From an uncultured Chloroflexales bacterium (GTDB taxonomy: Bacteria > Chloroflexota > Chloroflexia > Chloroflexales > Chloroflexaceae), in the NCBI GenBank assembly GCA_937902315.1, contig CALGUG010000057.1, positions 134,720 to 198,719 of the forward strand: a stretch of 64,000 nucleotides of DNA, written 5' to 3'. Of the stretch, positions 7,640 through 16,659 are shown piece by piece (the stretch's first letter is position 1; every line of letters starts with the position of its first letter). The position numbers were made by a program, and so were the translations under genes. The notes below the pieces were generated by a model. The model did no database searches and had not been told where the DNA came from. It worked only from the letters and a program-made list of their open reading frames with translations.

Positions 7640-9844
7640 CTACCAGACGATCTCGATCACTGCCAAGGTCGCCTCGCCCTCAAAGGCCACCGAGCGCGAG
7701 CCTGTGCTTTTATCGATCTCGAACTCGACCGCTTCGCCGTTGACGGTGACACTGCTGGGCGGCTGTTTGCCCGGCATCAGAACGCGGAATTCCCACTCTG
7801 AGCCCGAGCCGGTGTAGAAGATCGTAATGCCATTCTCGCTGCGCTGCCAGTGATAGGCCACGTAGCCGTCGGAGGCGGCGTAGCGCGTGATCAAACGCAG
7901 ATCGCTGATCTTGTCAACGGCCGTCCAGCGTGGCGAGATCTGAACCTCTTCAAAGCGTGACTCTTTGTCTTCGATTCCGCCCGCGCCTTCGATCAGCGCT
8001 TCCAGCATAGCGCTCGCGCCCCAACCGTCGTGAGCGAGCGTATCTGGCCCCGACACGCCTGGATTGCCGAGCGGGTAGTACCAGAGGTAGGTCGTCTCGG
8101 TCGGGCTGATCAGGTTGGTGTAGCGCGTCAGAATATCGAAGCCGTAGCTCTCCATACCGTAGCTAAAAGCTCCCCGCGCCAACTCTCCGCCTACCAAGGG
8201 CAAAATACCGCCGTTGACGTATTCGCCCGGATTCTCGCCTTTGCGACCAGCTAGGCCGAAATGACCGCTCGGGAAGGGCGGATCGATGCTGTACCATTCG
8301 GCAAAGTGTTCGCCGCGATTGAGGTAACGCTGGTAGTACTCGTCGATGATCGAGCGGGCTTGGTGCGACTCAAGCGTGTAGGTGCGGTTGAGCGCGAGCG
8401 CATTCGAGAGGCTGAGCTGAGCGGCAGTATCGACGCCCGGGATCTCGAAGGGCTCGTAGGGCACCTGATGGGTGAAGAAACGACCGTTCCAACTTAGATC
8501 GTTCAGGTTTTTCATAATCTCGCGGCTCTTGGCGCGCCAGGCTCGGGCCGCGTTGGTGCCATCGCCAACCCGCTCTTCCACATCTGCGAGCAGATAGAGC
8601 GCATAGGCCAAGCCGGTATTGTCTCCGTGGAAGATGCTCCAGCGCGTGTTTTCGTCGATCCAGTGGCGTGGCGCGGGCTGGCCATCGTCGGGGCTGGTAG
8701 TGGTCGGGCCGTATTCAAAATCCCAGGTATCAATGGTGTAGGGGCGCTTCACAAGCCCTTTTTCCGCATCCCAACGCTCGGGATCGCTCATGGTGTAGTT
8801 GATGGCGGCTCGCATAGCTGGCAGGTTTTCGAGCAGCCATGCATCGTCGCCCGTCGCCTTCCAGGCCTCATAGACCGCTTGCACAAACAGATACTCGACA
8901 TCGGCTTCGACCGTCATGCGTTGGGCGGGCAGATGAAGCTGCGGCCGGTCGAGATAGTCGGGGAAGCTGCCGTCGGGCTGTTGGCTGCGCCGAAAGGCGT
9001 CGATCAGGCTGCGGATATCGCTATCGAAGTAGCGGGCCATGCGCGCTTGATAGGCGTGATCGCGCAACCAGAGCAGATTGCTATCGGGCGAGCGATAGCC
9101 GTGAACCGTCTCGCCATCGAGCTCGTAGCTCAAGCTGCTGCGCGCCACAAAGTCGCGGGTCAGCTCATAGAGGCGGTTGAAGTGTTCGTAATCGCTTACA
9201 AACTGGGTTTGAGCATCGAGTGTATAGATCTGTGGAGCAAAAGCAGCGATTTGCCCATCGATCAAGACGAGGGCTTGCTGCTGGCCCAGACTGCCGCCTG
9301 CTAAAACGTCGATTGTTGTGGATGCAGCGCGTATTTCGCTCGTCCAGCTTCCCAAAGCGCGTCCATCGGCATCGAACAGATGCAGCTCGATCGGCCCTTT
9401 GAACGATCCAACACTGACCGTGAGCGGTACCGTTTCGAGCGGCTGAGTCGTCGTAATAGATGTGGTGATGTTGGCTTGGTGCTGAGAAGCGGGTAAGCTC
9501 ACGATCTGGCTCGGCAGTACGTTCTGCCAATCTTCAGCGAGACGGCTGATGCTGATCTTGCCCCAGCGATCGCTGATCAGGAGCGCTTGGTCGAAGTATT
9601 GAGCGCGCTCGCCATTGCGCCAGAGGATATCGCTGCGCGGTAGGCCGAGCGAGCTGGCACCATTATTGGCTTCCCAATAGCTTCGGAAGGGCCCGCTCAG
9701 GCTGAAAGGCGTGCCTTCCAAGTGCAAGGCTTCGGCGTTGAGGCGCGAATAGATTGTGCATGCGCCGATGCTACTTGCGACGATGATGGCGACAAGAACG
9801 AGTGAGATCGCGAGTCGCAGACGATTGAAAGAAGTGAGTCCCAT
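7640..9844 (-). CDS. Lipoprotein six-hairpin (alpha/alpha6) glycosidase
   Basis: The 734-residue exported protein has a signal peptide ending in a lipobox (S-I-G-A-C, Cys29), so it is probably a lipid-anchored surface enzyme. Residues about 45-75 resemble LGFP-like repeats (ANNGASSLGLPRS), and a beta domain follows. From about residue 235 the sequence has an alpha/alpha6 toroid (LWLRDHAYQARMARYF, QQPDGSFPDYL, EADVEYLFVQAVYEAWKATGD, DTWDFEYG) as in the amylo-alpha-1,6-glucosidase, GH15, GH63 and GH78 clan. Acidic residues in LRDH and DTWDFEYG are plausible catalytic or binding residues. The last 120 residues form a beta domain. The sugar substrate is not determinable. No strong SD is visible. 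Confidence 0.75.
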   Translation of the reverse strand: MGLTSFNRLRLAISLVLVAIIVASSIGACTIYSRLNAEALHLEGTPFSLSGPFRSYWEANNGASSLGLPRSDILWRNGERAQYFDQALLISDRWGKISISRLAEDWQNVLPSQIVSLPASQHQANITTSITTTQPLETVPLTVSVGSFKGPIELHLFDADGRALGSWTSEIRAASTTIDVLAGGSLGQQQALVLIDGQIAAFAPQIYTLDAQTQFVSDYEHFNRLYELTRDFVARSSLSYELDGETVHGYRSPDSNLLWLRDHAYQARMARYFDSDIRSLIDAFRRSQQPDGSFPDYLDRPQLHLPAQRMTVEADVEYLFVQAVYEAWKATGDDAWLLENLPAMRAAINYTMSDPERWDAEKGLVKRPYTIDTWDFEYGPTTTSPDDGQPAPRHWIDENTRWSIFHGDNTGLAYALYLLADVEERVGDGTNAARAWRAKSREIMKNLNDLSWNGRFFTHQVPYEPFEIPGVDTAAQLSLSNALALNRTYTLESHQARSIIDEYYQRYLNRGEHFAEWYSIDPPFPSGHFGLAGRKGENPGEYVNGGILPLVGGELARGAFSYGMESYGFDILTRYTNLISPTETTYLWYYPLGNPGVSGPDTLAHDGWGASAMLEALIEGAGGIEDKESRFEEVQISPRWTAVDKISDLRLITRYAASDGYVAYHWQRSENGITIFYTGSGSEWEFRVLMPGKQPPSSVTVNGEAVEFEIDKSTGSRSVAFEGEATLAVIEIVW

Positions 9845-10068
9845 ACAATCTTATTTTACCAGGCAGATCGAGCTGTCTCTGCATAAAGGTGGATAAACGA
9901 TTTGTGTATTGTACCTGTTTCTGTCCAGAGCGTATGAAGCCTTCGTGTATACTAGCCAGGATAGATATCTGTCTTTTTTGGGTTTGGTTTGCTGATACGA
10001 CGGGCAACGAGTACAATAGGATATAGATAGAGGGCGATTCTGTAGCCCACTAATGGATGAGAAAAGAC

Positions 10069-10698
10069 ATGTTAACTTATGACGATTTAGCTGGCGGCTT
10101 AGAAGATGCATGGCTTGCCGCCCAACTTCATGAACACTCACTTATTGAATCTGTGGTTCCCGATATTCACGATCGCACCTTTCGTGCGGAGCTCTTTCCG
10201 GAACATCCCGAACCACTGACTGATATGACCATGCCTCCCTGGGTCGAGGTCGCCTTTACCTGGACGGCGGCCCATCAACTGCGCTCCGAGGGGCGTACTG
10301 GCATCGGCAACGAGCCGCTTGAGTTGACTTGGGTCTACAACGTGCCTGTGCACGGCATGACCGACCGCAACGACAACGAGTTTGTGCGCATGTTCCAACG
10401 GGCGGTTCAGAAGGCCTACACGCGCGTTATGGGCGAAAACGGTCTCGACATGCCGGAAGTCGCCGTCGAAGTGCGTCGAATGTATCTTACTGCCGATCGC
10501 CACGCTATTCCGGCCTTTATTCAGCTTGTCAGCTCGAACGTGACCGATCTTTCCGAATTGTGGCACGGCTTCGATACCACTGCCCTGCGCGAGACCCTCA
10601 ATGCCGAAATGCAGTTCGCAGCGGCGGTGATCAACGCGCTGGCCGAGGTCTTCGCTCCCGGCGGGCGTGGCGGCTATCGCACCGTCGATACGGCCTAA
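10069..10698 (+). CDS. Conserved-looking protein of unknown function
   Basis: A soluble protein of about 209 residues. An ATG four codons upstream (10057) is in frame, but 10069 has the better SD (GGATGAG). The sequence is acidic and well mixed (PWVEVAFTWTAAHQLRSEG, then LTWVYNVPVHGMTDRNDNEFVRMFQRAVQKAY), with no signal peptide or membrane helix. I recognise no family. Codon use is typical of neighbouring genes and a strong terminator follows, so it is a real gene. Confidence 0.75.
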   Translation: MLTYDDLAGGLEDAWLAAQLHEHSLIESVVPDIHDRTFRAELFPEHPEPLTDMTMPPWVEVAFTWTAAHQLRSEGRTGIGNEPLELTWVYNVPVHGMTDRNDNEFVRMFQRAVQKAYTRVMGENGLDMPEVAVEVRRMYLTADRHAIPAFIQLVSSNVTDLSELWHGFDTTALRETLNAEMQFAAAVINALAEVFAPGGRGGYRTVDTA

Positions 10699-10725
10699 AC
10701 GACTGTCAGCTTCTCAATACACAAT

Positions 10726-10761
10726 GAGCATCGGGCTAAGGCTCGGTGCTCTTCTCTTTTA
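10726..10761 (+). terminator. Rho-independent terminator
   Basis: GAGCATCGGGC and GCTCGGTGCTC form an 11-bp stem (two G-U pairs) with loop TAAG, followed by TTCTCTTTT. Confidence 0.85.
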
Positions 10762-10881
10762 GCATAGCTTGTTAGCCTATCTTTTGAGAATTAAAGTCGG
10801 CTGAAAACAGTCTGATACACCGTCAAGCGCATCCTTGTAGCGCTCTAGCGGCTGCTTCCCTTCCCCAAGCAGGCTTCTAGC

Positions 10882-10903
10882 GCGTCCGCCTACGGCTACC
10901 AAC
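10882..10903 (+). repeat. Dispersed-repeat core, plus orientation
   Basis: A perfect copy of the 22-bp core whose last 20 bases are GTCCGCCTACGGCTACCAAC. It is flanked by the family arms: CTCTAGCGGC and CCTTCCCC upstream, CTGCTAGCTGTGTG downstream. Confidence 0.8.
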
Positions 10904-10986
10904 CTCCCGCCCGCCACCGCAGGCTGCTAGCTGTGTGCTTCGAAGCAGCCCCCACTACCCAAACAGTTACCAGCTTGACTAGTTCG

Positions 10987-11754
10987 TTACAACGCACGTT
11001 CTAGCAAGGCTTGGCAGGCTAACCAGGCTAAACCCAGCCAGAGCGCGCCGCGCACCAGCTTGATCGTGATCAGCCAGAAGCCGGGCGATCGCAGCCAGCG
11101 CTCGCCAGCATAGACCGCTAGCCCAAGCCCGATCGGCACAAGTGGCATCAGCCACACATAGTCGTGCAACAGGGCCAACAGCGGCAGGCTGATCAAAGCG
11201 AGATGGGCCAGAATCCGTAGCTGTTCGGCCAAGCTAAGCGAACGTTCGTCTTGAAACGGCCCTAGCTTGCAGAGCGGAAAGAGCGCCAGCAGCCAGCCCA
11301 GCACCGCCAGCCAACGCAGACCAAGCTTGTCCCACTTCCAAACGATCGGGCTGGCCGTTTGCGCCCCCAACAGAAACGAATTGTTCAGATCGGCCAAAAG
11401 CAACAGACTGGGAATCAAAAGGCTATAGCCTTGAAGTATTTGCCCGAGCGAGCGTTCGTTTAACGAGGTTTGGCTTGCAAGCGCCCGAAAGAGCGGCCAT
11501 TCTGCCAGACAGAGCGCCACAAACAGATCGAGCGATTGGCCCAGCTCGACCGCACCGCGCAGCGGCAGCAGGCTGATCAGCAGCAAAGGTGGGACGCAGT
11601 GCAGCCAAGCGCTTTGACTTGTGTTCCGCAACAGTGCCTGTTGTTTGTGCAGTGCCAACCAGAGCCAGAGCACAACCAGTGCGCAGACCCCACCTGGGTA
11701 GAGCAACAGACGCGGCCATGCCTGGCCCAGCATGGCTAACAGGTCATTGATCAT
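10987..11754 (-). CDS. Complex I subunit H-like membrane protein
   Basis: The 255-residue protein has about eight hydrophobic helices and no soluble domain. The order PGG near the N-terminus, the loop GPFQDERSLSLAEQLRILAH and general size suggest a diverged member of the NuoH/HycD/HyfC family (quinone-proximal subunit), but diagnostic acidic loop residues are mostly lost. It overlaps the upstream membrane gene by 11 bp, indicating translational coupling. No catalytic or Fe-S subunits are adjacent. It could be a remnant or specialised ion-translocating unit. The family call is moderate. Confidence 0.5.
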   Translation of the reverse strand: MINDLLAMLGQAWPRLLLYPGGVCALVVLWLWLALHKQQALLRNTSQSAWLHCVPPLLLISLLPLRGAVELGQSLDLFVALCLAEWPLFRALASQTSLNERSLGQILQGYSLLIPSLLLLADLNNSFLLGAQTASPIVWKWDKLGLRWLAVLGWLLALFPLCKLGPFQDERSLSLAEQLRILAHLALISLPLLALLHDYVWLMPLVPIGLGLAVYAGERWLRSPGFWLITIKLVRGALWLGLAWLACQALLERAL

Positions 11755-13120
11755 CGTTGTGTCGCTCGAACAGACGCGCCGTTAGCCAAGCGAGGGCGCA
11801 TAAGACTAGCATTAAAGCTGCCAACAGCAGTGAGGGCAGCGCCGCGATCGGTTGGCGGCCCGAATTAACTGCGCTGATCCCGAGCCAAGGCCAGATCGTG
11901 AGGTCGCCATAGGGCGTCAAGCCACCTTGCAGTTGGCGGGCCACCGGCAAAATGATCTGATCGAGCAGGCCCGGCATCCACAGGCCCAATATCAGGCTAA
12001 GGCTAGCCAATAGCCCGCTGCCTTGCCAAAAGCTGCGCCACGAAATATCGAACAGTTCGTCCGTTCGTTTGGGTGCCAGCCGCAAGATTGCGATCGCACT
12101 GCTCAGGCCCAGCAGCCAGAAGGCGCCCGCTGCCAATAAAACGCCCGCTCCTAGGGCTGCGCTCATAGCCAACCAGACCGCCACAAAGGGCAGTGTGATC
12201 GGCACAGCTCCCGAAATCAGCCAGAGCTGAATCGGCTCGTTGCGGTGTTGCTCAAGTACGATCAGGGCGCTCTGCAGCCAGACAATGCAGATCAGCGCGA
12301 CTAAGGCGGCGCTCACTCCCGTAGCCGAACCTAGGCCTGCCGTAGCGATTGCCAGACCGATCCACCCATACACAAGGCCCGTCTCAGCTAGCGTCGTTCG
12401 CGCTTGGAAGCTTTGGGACACGCTCCAGAGGCACAAAGCGCAGCCCGCCAAGAGCGTCGCCAAGCTCCAGCCGTTGTTCCACGGACCGAAGCTATACAGC
12501 CGCAACAGTGGGTAGAGCCACGCCAGCCCAAACAAGCTGTTAGGCCAATCAAGTGCCTCAGAGTGCTGTTCGGCTTGCACCGATCTGAGGCGCAGCCAGT
12601 CGGGCAGGCTGTGACGCAACAGACTATGGCCGCCCAACAGCGTCGCACCCAAAGTAAGGGCAAAGACCCAACTCGCTAGGGCTTCTCCGGCGCTGCGTGC
12701 TGTATAGTTCCATACGCCGTTGCTTGCGCCCATGCCTAACCAAGCGCAGCAGAGCAGTAGGCTAGGGGCTAGTTGGCCCGCTAGCGCAACGAATCGGCGG
12801 CTTTTCAGCAGATCGTAGTGCCAAAAGAGGGTGCTGATCAGAAAGGCGAGGCAGATCAGTACAAGTGAAGGACTTAGAAAAGCGAGCAGCAGCGTGCCGA
12901 ATGCGGCGTATTTATGCCAAGCTAAGCGTGCTAAGCCTGTTAGGCACGCCAAGCTCAAAAGCATCACCATCAGGAAAATGGCGCTTAGGGCATCGATTCG
13001 TAACCAAAGCGCATCGCTTGCTTGCCACGGCTGAGAGCGCACATAGCTGGCGATAGCATAGCCTACAACGCCGCTCAGAGCAGCTATTCCAAGCCCAAAA
13101 CGCTGTCGCAACAACTCCAC
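11744..13120 (-). CDS. Proton-pumping antiporter-like (NuoL/M/N or HyfB-like) membrane protein
   Basis: The 458-residue protein is almost entirely hydrophobic, with 12-14 helices. The segment WLRIDALSAIFLMVMLLSLACL near residue 40 matches the typical LDxLSxFFLxxxxxV helix of NuoL/M/N, MrpA and HyfB subunits. Conserved lysines and glutamates of the proton channel are hard to find, so activity is uncertain. The start is GTG at 13120 with GGAG six bases upstream. It forms a two-gene unit with the NuoH-like gene. No nuo or hyf catalytic genes are in the window, which makes the pair unusual. Confidence 0.6.
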   Translation of the reverse strand: MELLRQRFGLGIAALSGVVGYAIASYVRSQPWQASDALWLRIDALSAIFLMVMLLSLACLTGLARLAWHKYAAFGTLLLAFLSPSLVLICLAFLISTLFWHYDLLKSRRFVALAGQLAPSLLLCCAWLGMGASNGVWNYTARSAGEALASWVFALTLGATLLGGHSLLRHSLPDWLRLRSVQAEQHSEALDWPNSLFGLAWLYPLLRLYSFGPWNNGWSLATLLAGCALCLWSVSQSFQARTTLAETGLVYGWIGLAIATAGLGSATGVSAALVALICIVWLQSALIVLEQHRNEPIQLWLISGAVPITLPFVAVWLAMSAALGAGVLLAAGAFWLLGLSSAIAILRLAPKRTDELFDISWRSFWQGSGLLASLSLILGLWMPGLLDQIILPVARQLQGGLTPYGDLTIWPWLGISAVNSGRQPIAALPSLLLAALMLVLCALAWLTARLFERHNDDQ

Positions 13121-13518
13121 AACCGCTCCGCGTTACGCTACATAGCTGACCAATTTGGCCAAAATCCCTAAAAGATCTTCAGTAGTATAGCATAATGTCG
13201 TTTTTGTGACGTTTATTGACACAGAAGCCTGATACGATGGCAACAAATGTGCTAATCTTTAGAGCTTTGTTGGCATCAACAGTTCGAGCTTCTGTCCAAA
13301 GCGTTACTAAACGATTCTGGTCGAGAGCGCTCGTGTTTGTACAAGTTGGTTACAGTTGGTTATATGTGAAACTGTAACATATAACTATTGGAATTTGTAA
13401 CAAAACGTGGTATCGTTTCGTATTTCTGCTAGATGGCATTTTCGCTTTAATGGAGTTGCGGCAGTGAACACAGCTACAGTTTGACCTGTAGTGAGGCAAA
13501 TACACCGACGGAGCGCAT
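13121..13518. other. Intergenic, divergent promoters expected
   Basis: A 398-bp AT-rich spacer between divergent genes. TTGACA occurs at about 13216, but no -10 at normal spacing was found. No repeat copies or ORFs I can support. Confidence 0.5.
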
Positions 13519-14019
13519 ATGCGAACCAAGAGCTTGTTCATTCAACACCGGGTCTCTCTTGCCCTTGCCAAACAACATAACCAACGTAGCAGCAAGCGTG
13601 CTGATGCGCAACTGAGAGCCTTGCGAAGAGCGCTGATCATCAATCCTCAGCATATCGTGCCGCTCTTGGAAGCGCTGAGCGCCGATCAGCATAAAACGAA
13701 ACGTGCGATCGAGCTTATTCGTGCTATTGGCCTACCGGCAGGCCATGCGATCGCTACCCTCTTGCCCAGCACAATCGCCCGAATCGAAGCAGAACCTCCT
13801 CAGGATTCGTCGAGCTTACGCCGCGCCGACGCCTTGTTGTGCAATGCTATCGCCTTGGTCGAGCAGATCGTGCCAGAGCGCTTGGTCGATGTCTATCGAG
13901 CCATCGATCGCCAAGCTTCCGCCAACGGTCGCCTACCGTGGTGGACCTTCCGCCCGCGCCAGCGTTTACAAGAAGCCTTCCTGCGCAGCCAACGTCTGCT
14001 AAGCCTTCAATTGAACTGA
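13519..14019 (+). CDS. Helical basic protein of unknown function
   Basis: A 166-residue, Arg/Ala/Leu-rich, probably all-helical soluble protein. It begins MRTKSLFIQHRVSLALAKQH and continues with helices such as LRALRRALIINPQHIVPLLEAL. There is no recognisable domain, signal or membrane segment. GGAG lies seven bases before the ATG and a terminator follows directly. Confidence 0.65.
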   Translation: MRTKSLFIQHRVSLALAKQHNQRSSKRADAQLRALRRALIINPQHIVPLLEALSADQHKTKRAIELIRAIGLPAGHAIATLLPSTIARIEAEPPQDSSSLRRADALLCNAIALVEQIVPERLVDVYRAIDRQASANGRLPWWTFRPRQRLQEAFLRSQRLLSLQLN

Positions 14020-14024
14020 ACCCT

Positions 14025-14079
14025 CAGCGTGTTCTGTGCGATTCTGTTCGAGAGCCGCACAGAACAGAAGCGCTGTTTT
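14025..14079 (+). terminator. Bidirectional terminator between convergent genes
   Basis: An outer stem CAGCG/CGCTG encloses a perfect inner stem GTTCTGTGCG/CGCACAGAAC. TTTTA follows on the plus strand and overlaps the stop of the minus-strand gene. Confidence 0.7.
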
Positions 14080-15169
14080 ACTGCTGTTGTGCAGCCAAAA
14101 CCGCGTTGATCTGCTCACGGCTGACAAAGCCTTGTAACAAACGGTTGCGACTGACCGCCACCACCTGAGCCGCCTCTTCAAACATGCGTTGGTGCACAGC
14201 GTCAAGCTCTTCGTCGGCATCGACCCAGATGATTCGTTCTTGCATAATATCGGTCACCGGGCGTTCCATAGAGCTGTTCGTTAGCGAACGCACTACATCC
14301 TCACGGCTGACGATCCCTATCAATTGCGAATTGTAAAAGACCCCCAAGGCTGGCTGTTTGCTGCTGAGCATATAGTTCGCTGCAGTGCCGATGCGGTCGC
14401 TTATGTTCAGGCTGGGCGGATGATCGCCAATGAGTTCGCCTACCCGCTGAGCCTGCAACGCGAGCTTGTTCTCGACCATTTGAACGTATCTGCGCTCTTG
14501 GCGCGCCCCCGAGAAGATAAAGACTGCCACCAAAATCAGTAAGAGATTCCCCGTTAGCAAGCCGATACCCGCTATGAGCATGGCTAAGGCTTGACCGACA
14601 TAGACCGCGATCTTGGTTGCGAGAGGAAAGCTCATAAAGAAGGCCAAAAAGGCTCGGAAGATCCGACCACCGTCGAGCGGGAATGCGGGCAGCAGGTTGA
14701 AGATAACCAGCGAGATATTGGCCTGAATCAGCCACGAGACCATGCTGGTGAGCCCAAGCTCGCCGTTGATCGGGAACAGATTGCGCCCGTCGAGCATCTG
14801 CATGCTCGAACCGCTCACCAACCATAACACGATGGCGATCAACACATTCACAAGCGGCCCGCAAGCGGCAATAATCAGCTCTTGAAACGGTTTTTCAGGA
14901 GAATCTTCGATAAGGGCGACGCCGCCCAAGGGCAATAAAACGATCTGACGCACAGGGATTTTGAAGCGTAAGGCTGCGAAGGCATGGCCTAGCTCGTGCA
15001 AGGTGACGCACACAAACAAGAGCAGAATCAAGATCGCGCCGAACACCGCCCCGCTTGGCCCGTATTGGCGACCCCATTGAAATGCCCCTAACAGCACAAT
15101 AAAAATAAACGTGAAATGGACATCAATCGCGATCCCCGCAACACGTGCGATCCGAAACGACCATCCCAT
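14078..15169 (-). CDS. Site-2 protease family (M50) metalloprotease with CBS pair
   Basis: A 363-residue intramembrane metalloprotease. The start at 15169 (MGWSFRIARVAGI) is chosen over an upstream in-frame ATG because it has AAAGGA at good distance and matches the family N-terminus. Zinc ligands are His58, Glu59 (catalytic) and His62 in HELGH, with Asp166 in PAFPLDGGRI as the third ligand. Transmembrane helices run to about residue 230. Residues about 245-360 are two CBS domains (DRIGTAANYMLSSKQPALGVF, MQERIIWVDADEELDAVHQRM), as in group III SpoIVFB-like enzymes, which sense nucleotides. The substrate is probably a membrane-bound regulator or anti-sigma factor, not identifiable here. Confidence 0.92.
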   Translation of the reverse strand: MGWSFRIARVAGIAIDVHFTFIFIVLLGAFQWGRQYGPSGAVFGAILILLLFVCVTLHELGHAFAALRFKIPVRQIVLLPLGGVALIEDSPEKPFQELIIAACGPLVNVLIAIVLWLVSGSSMQMLDGRNLFPINGELGLTSMVSWLIQANISLVIFNLLPAFPLDGGRIFRAFLAFFMSFPLATKIAVYVGQALAMLIAGIGLLTGNLLLILVAVFIFSGARQERRYVQMVENKLALQAQRVGELIGDHPPSLNISDRIGTAANYMLSSKQPALGVFYNSQLIGIVSREDVVRSLTNSSMERPVTDIMQERIIWVDADEELDAVHQRMFEEAAQVVAVSRNRLLQGFVSREQINAVLAAQQQ

Positions 15170-15274
15170 GCTTTTTCCTTTCTGCCGCTTGTGGCGGTAT
15201 TTGTAGATTGCAGTTCTTTTACTAGGCGCCAATCTGTCGTGTGATGTGGAATGCCGAGACCAGTTGCTCACTTT

Positions 15275-15655
15275 ATACCAAATCCGATAACCTTATTTCT
15301 TTTTGGTCTTCGGCAAGCTAAAACTTGACTAATGCTTTCTCCGATTTTTCGTTTTCATGCATTGCAAAAGTCTAAGTCTTTAAGTGATAGCGAATCCGCT
15401 AGCTTTCTTCAGATTGCTGCGGCGAGGTTTGCCCCAAAAAAGAAGCTCCTTGGCGCGTCCGCCTACGGCTACCAACATCCCGCCCAACAAACGAGGCTTG
15501 TAGCTGTGTGTCGAAAGACCACCCCAAAGCCGACATTCAAACCGATTTCGTATAGTTTGGTACGATATTTGTTGGCCTTCGGTAGGGTGGAATGTGCTCT
15601 TTCCCTCGTTTTTTGTTTTCCGGCCTTACGAGAGTATACGTCTATAAACAAACAC
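15275..15655. repeat. Composite dispersed-repeat cluster
   Basis: The cluster starts with ATACCAAATCCG (15275), continues with the second repeat family (GGTCTTCGGC, AACTTGACT), a perfect 22-bp core in plus orientation at 15455-15476, then CGATTTCGTAT (15543), an inverted relative of the first motif, and another second-family copy to about 15655. No gene is supported in 15170-15756. Confidence 0.7.
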
Positions 15656-15676
15656 GGTGTAGGATCTGCCGTATAG

Positions 15677-15716
15677 ACACGTGGGGCATAACAGACAACT
15701 GTTATGCCCCACGTGT
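15677..15716 (-). terminator. 18-bp perfect hairpin after sucD
   Basis: ACACGTGGGGCATAACAG and its exact complement are separated by ACAA, 40 bases past the sucD stop. There is no T tract on the minus strand, but stability is very high. Confidence 0.6.
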
Positions 15717-15756
15717 AGGTTGGCTTCAAAAACAGAACCAAAGAACGGTCTGTTAA

Positions 15757-16638
15757 TTACTTGCCCATGCTCTCTTTGACCAACTGAGCGATATCGGTGG
15801 GCTGGCGAGCGACCTTCACACCAACCGCCTCCAGCGCGGCGATCTTTGCCTGAGCGGTGCCTTCGCCGCCCGAGATGATCGCGCCAGCGTGGCCCATGCG
15901 CTTGCCTTCGGGTGCGGTCTGGCCAGCGATAAAGCTGACGACCGGCTTGGTGACATGCTGCTTGATGTAGGAAGCAGCTTGGATCTCGGCGTCGCCACCG
16001 ATCTCACCGATCAGCACGATGGCCTCGGTCTGCGGGTCGGCTTGGAACATCTCGAGCACATCGATGAACGAGGTACCGATGATGGGGTCGCCACCGATAC
16101 CTACGATCGAGGACTGGCCCAGACCGATGCGGGTCAGCGCATCGACTGCTTCGTAGGTCAGGGTGCCGCTCTTTGAGACAACACCGACCGGGCCAGGCGT
16201 AGCGATGTTGCCGGGGATGATACCCACCTTAGCTGCGCCAGGGGTCAACAAACCGGGGCAGTTCGGGCCGATTAGGCGAGCGCCATGCTGTTGTACATAG
16301 GCATAGGTGCTCACCATATCGTTGGCCGGAATGCCTTCCGTGATACAGACGATCAGTTTAATGCCACTGCCAGCGGCCTCACGGATCGCATCGGGAGCGG
16401 CTGGGGCAGGTACATAGATAACCGAGGTGTTTGCGCCAGTTGCCTGAACAGCCTCAGCAACAGTGTTAAAAATAGGAACCTGACCGTCGATGGCCTTTTG
16501 GCCGCCGCGACCCGGCCCCGACGTACCAGCCACCACGTTCGTTCCATAAGCCATCATTTGGCGAGTATGGAATTCGCCTTCTCGTCCGGTAATACCTTGG
16601 ACTAAGAGCCGGGTATTTTTATCTACAAGAATACTCAC
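15757..16638 (-). CDS. sucD: Succinate-CoA ligase subunit alpha
   Basis: The 293-residue protein matches full-length SucD. It has an N-terminal CoA-binding Rossmann domain (LVQGITGREGEFH, SGPGRGGQ), IGPNCPGLLTPG, and the phosphorylated His250 in KRMGHAGAIISGG. It catalyses succinyl-CoA plus ADP/GDP plus Pi to succinate, CoA and ATP/GTP with SucC in the TCA cycle. sucC is not in the window, so the subunits are encoded apart. It lies 21 bp (from 16639) after the lipoprotein gene on the same strand and may be co-transcribed. Confidence 0.96.
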   Translation of the reverse strand: MSILVDKNTRLLVQGITGREGEFHTRQMMAYGTNVVAGTSGPGRGGQKAIDGQVPIFNTVAEAVQATGANTSVIYVPAPAAPDAIREAAGSGIKLIVCITEGIPANDMVSTYAYVQQHGARLIGPNCPGLLTPGAAKVGIIPGNIATPGPVGVVSKSGTLTYEAVDALTRIGLGQSSIVGIGGDPIIGTSFIDVLEMFQADPQTEAIVLIGEIGGDAEIQAASYIKQHVTKPVVSFIAGQTAPEGKRMGHAGAIISGGEGTAQAKIAALEAVGVKVARQPTDIAQLVKESMGK

Positions 16639-16659
16639 AGGGTTCCTCTCTGTTATTGT

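Noticed and set aside
13204..13224. Rex-like site in the 13.2 kb intergenic region
   Set aside because: TGTG and CACA halves are present but 11 bases apart, not the Rex spacing of 8.
15332..15676. 114-codon ORF before the sucD terminator
   Set aside because: Consists of dispersed-repeat sequence found elsewhere between genes.
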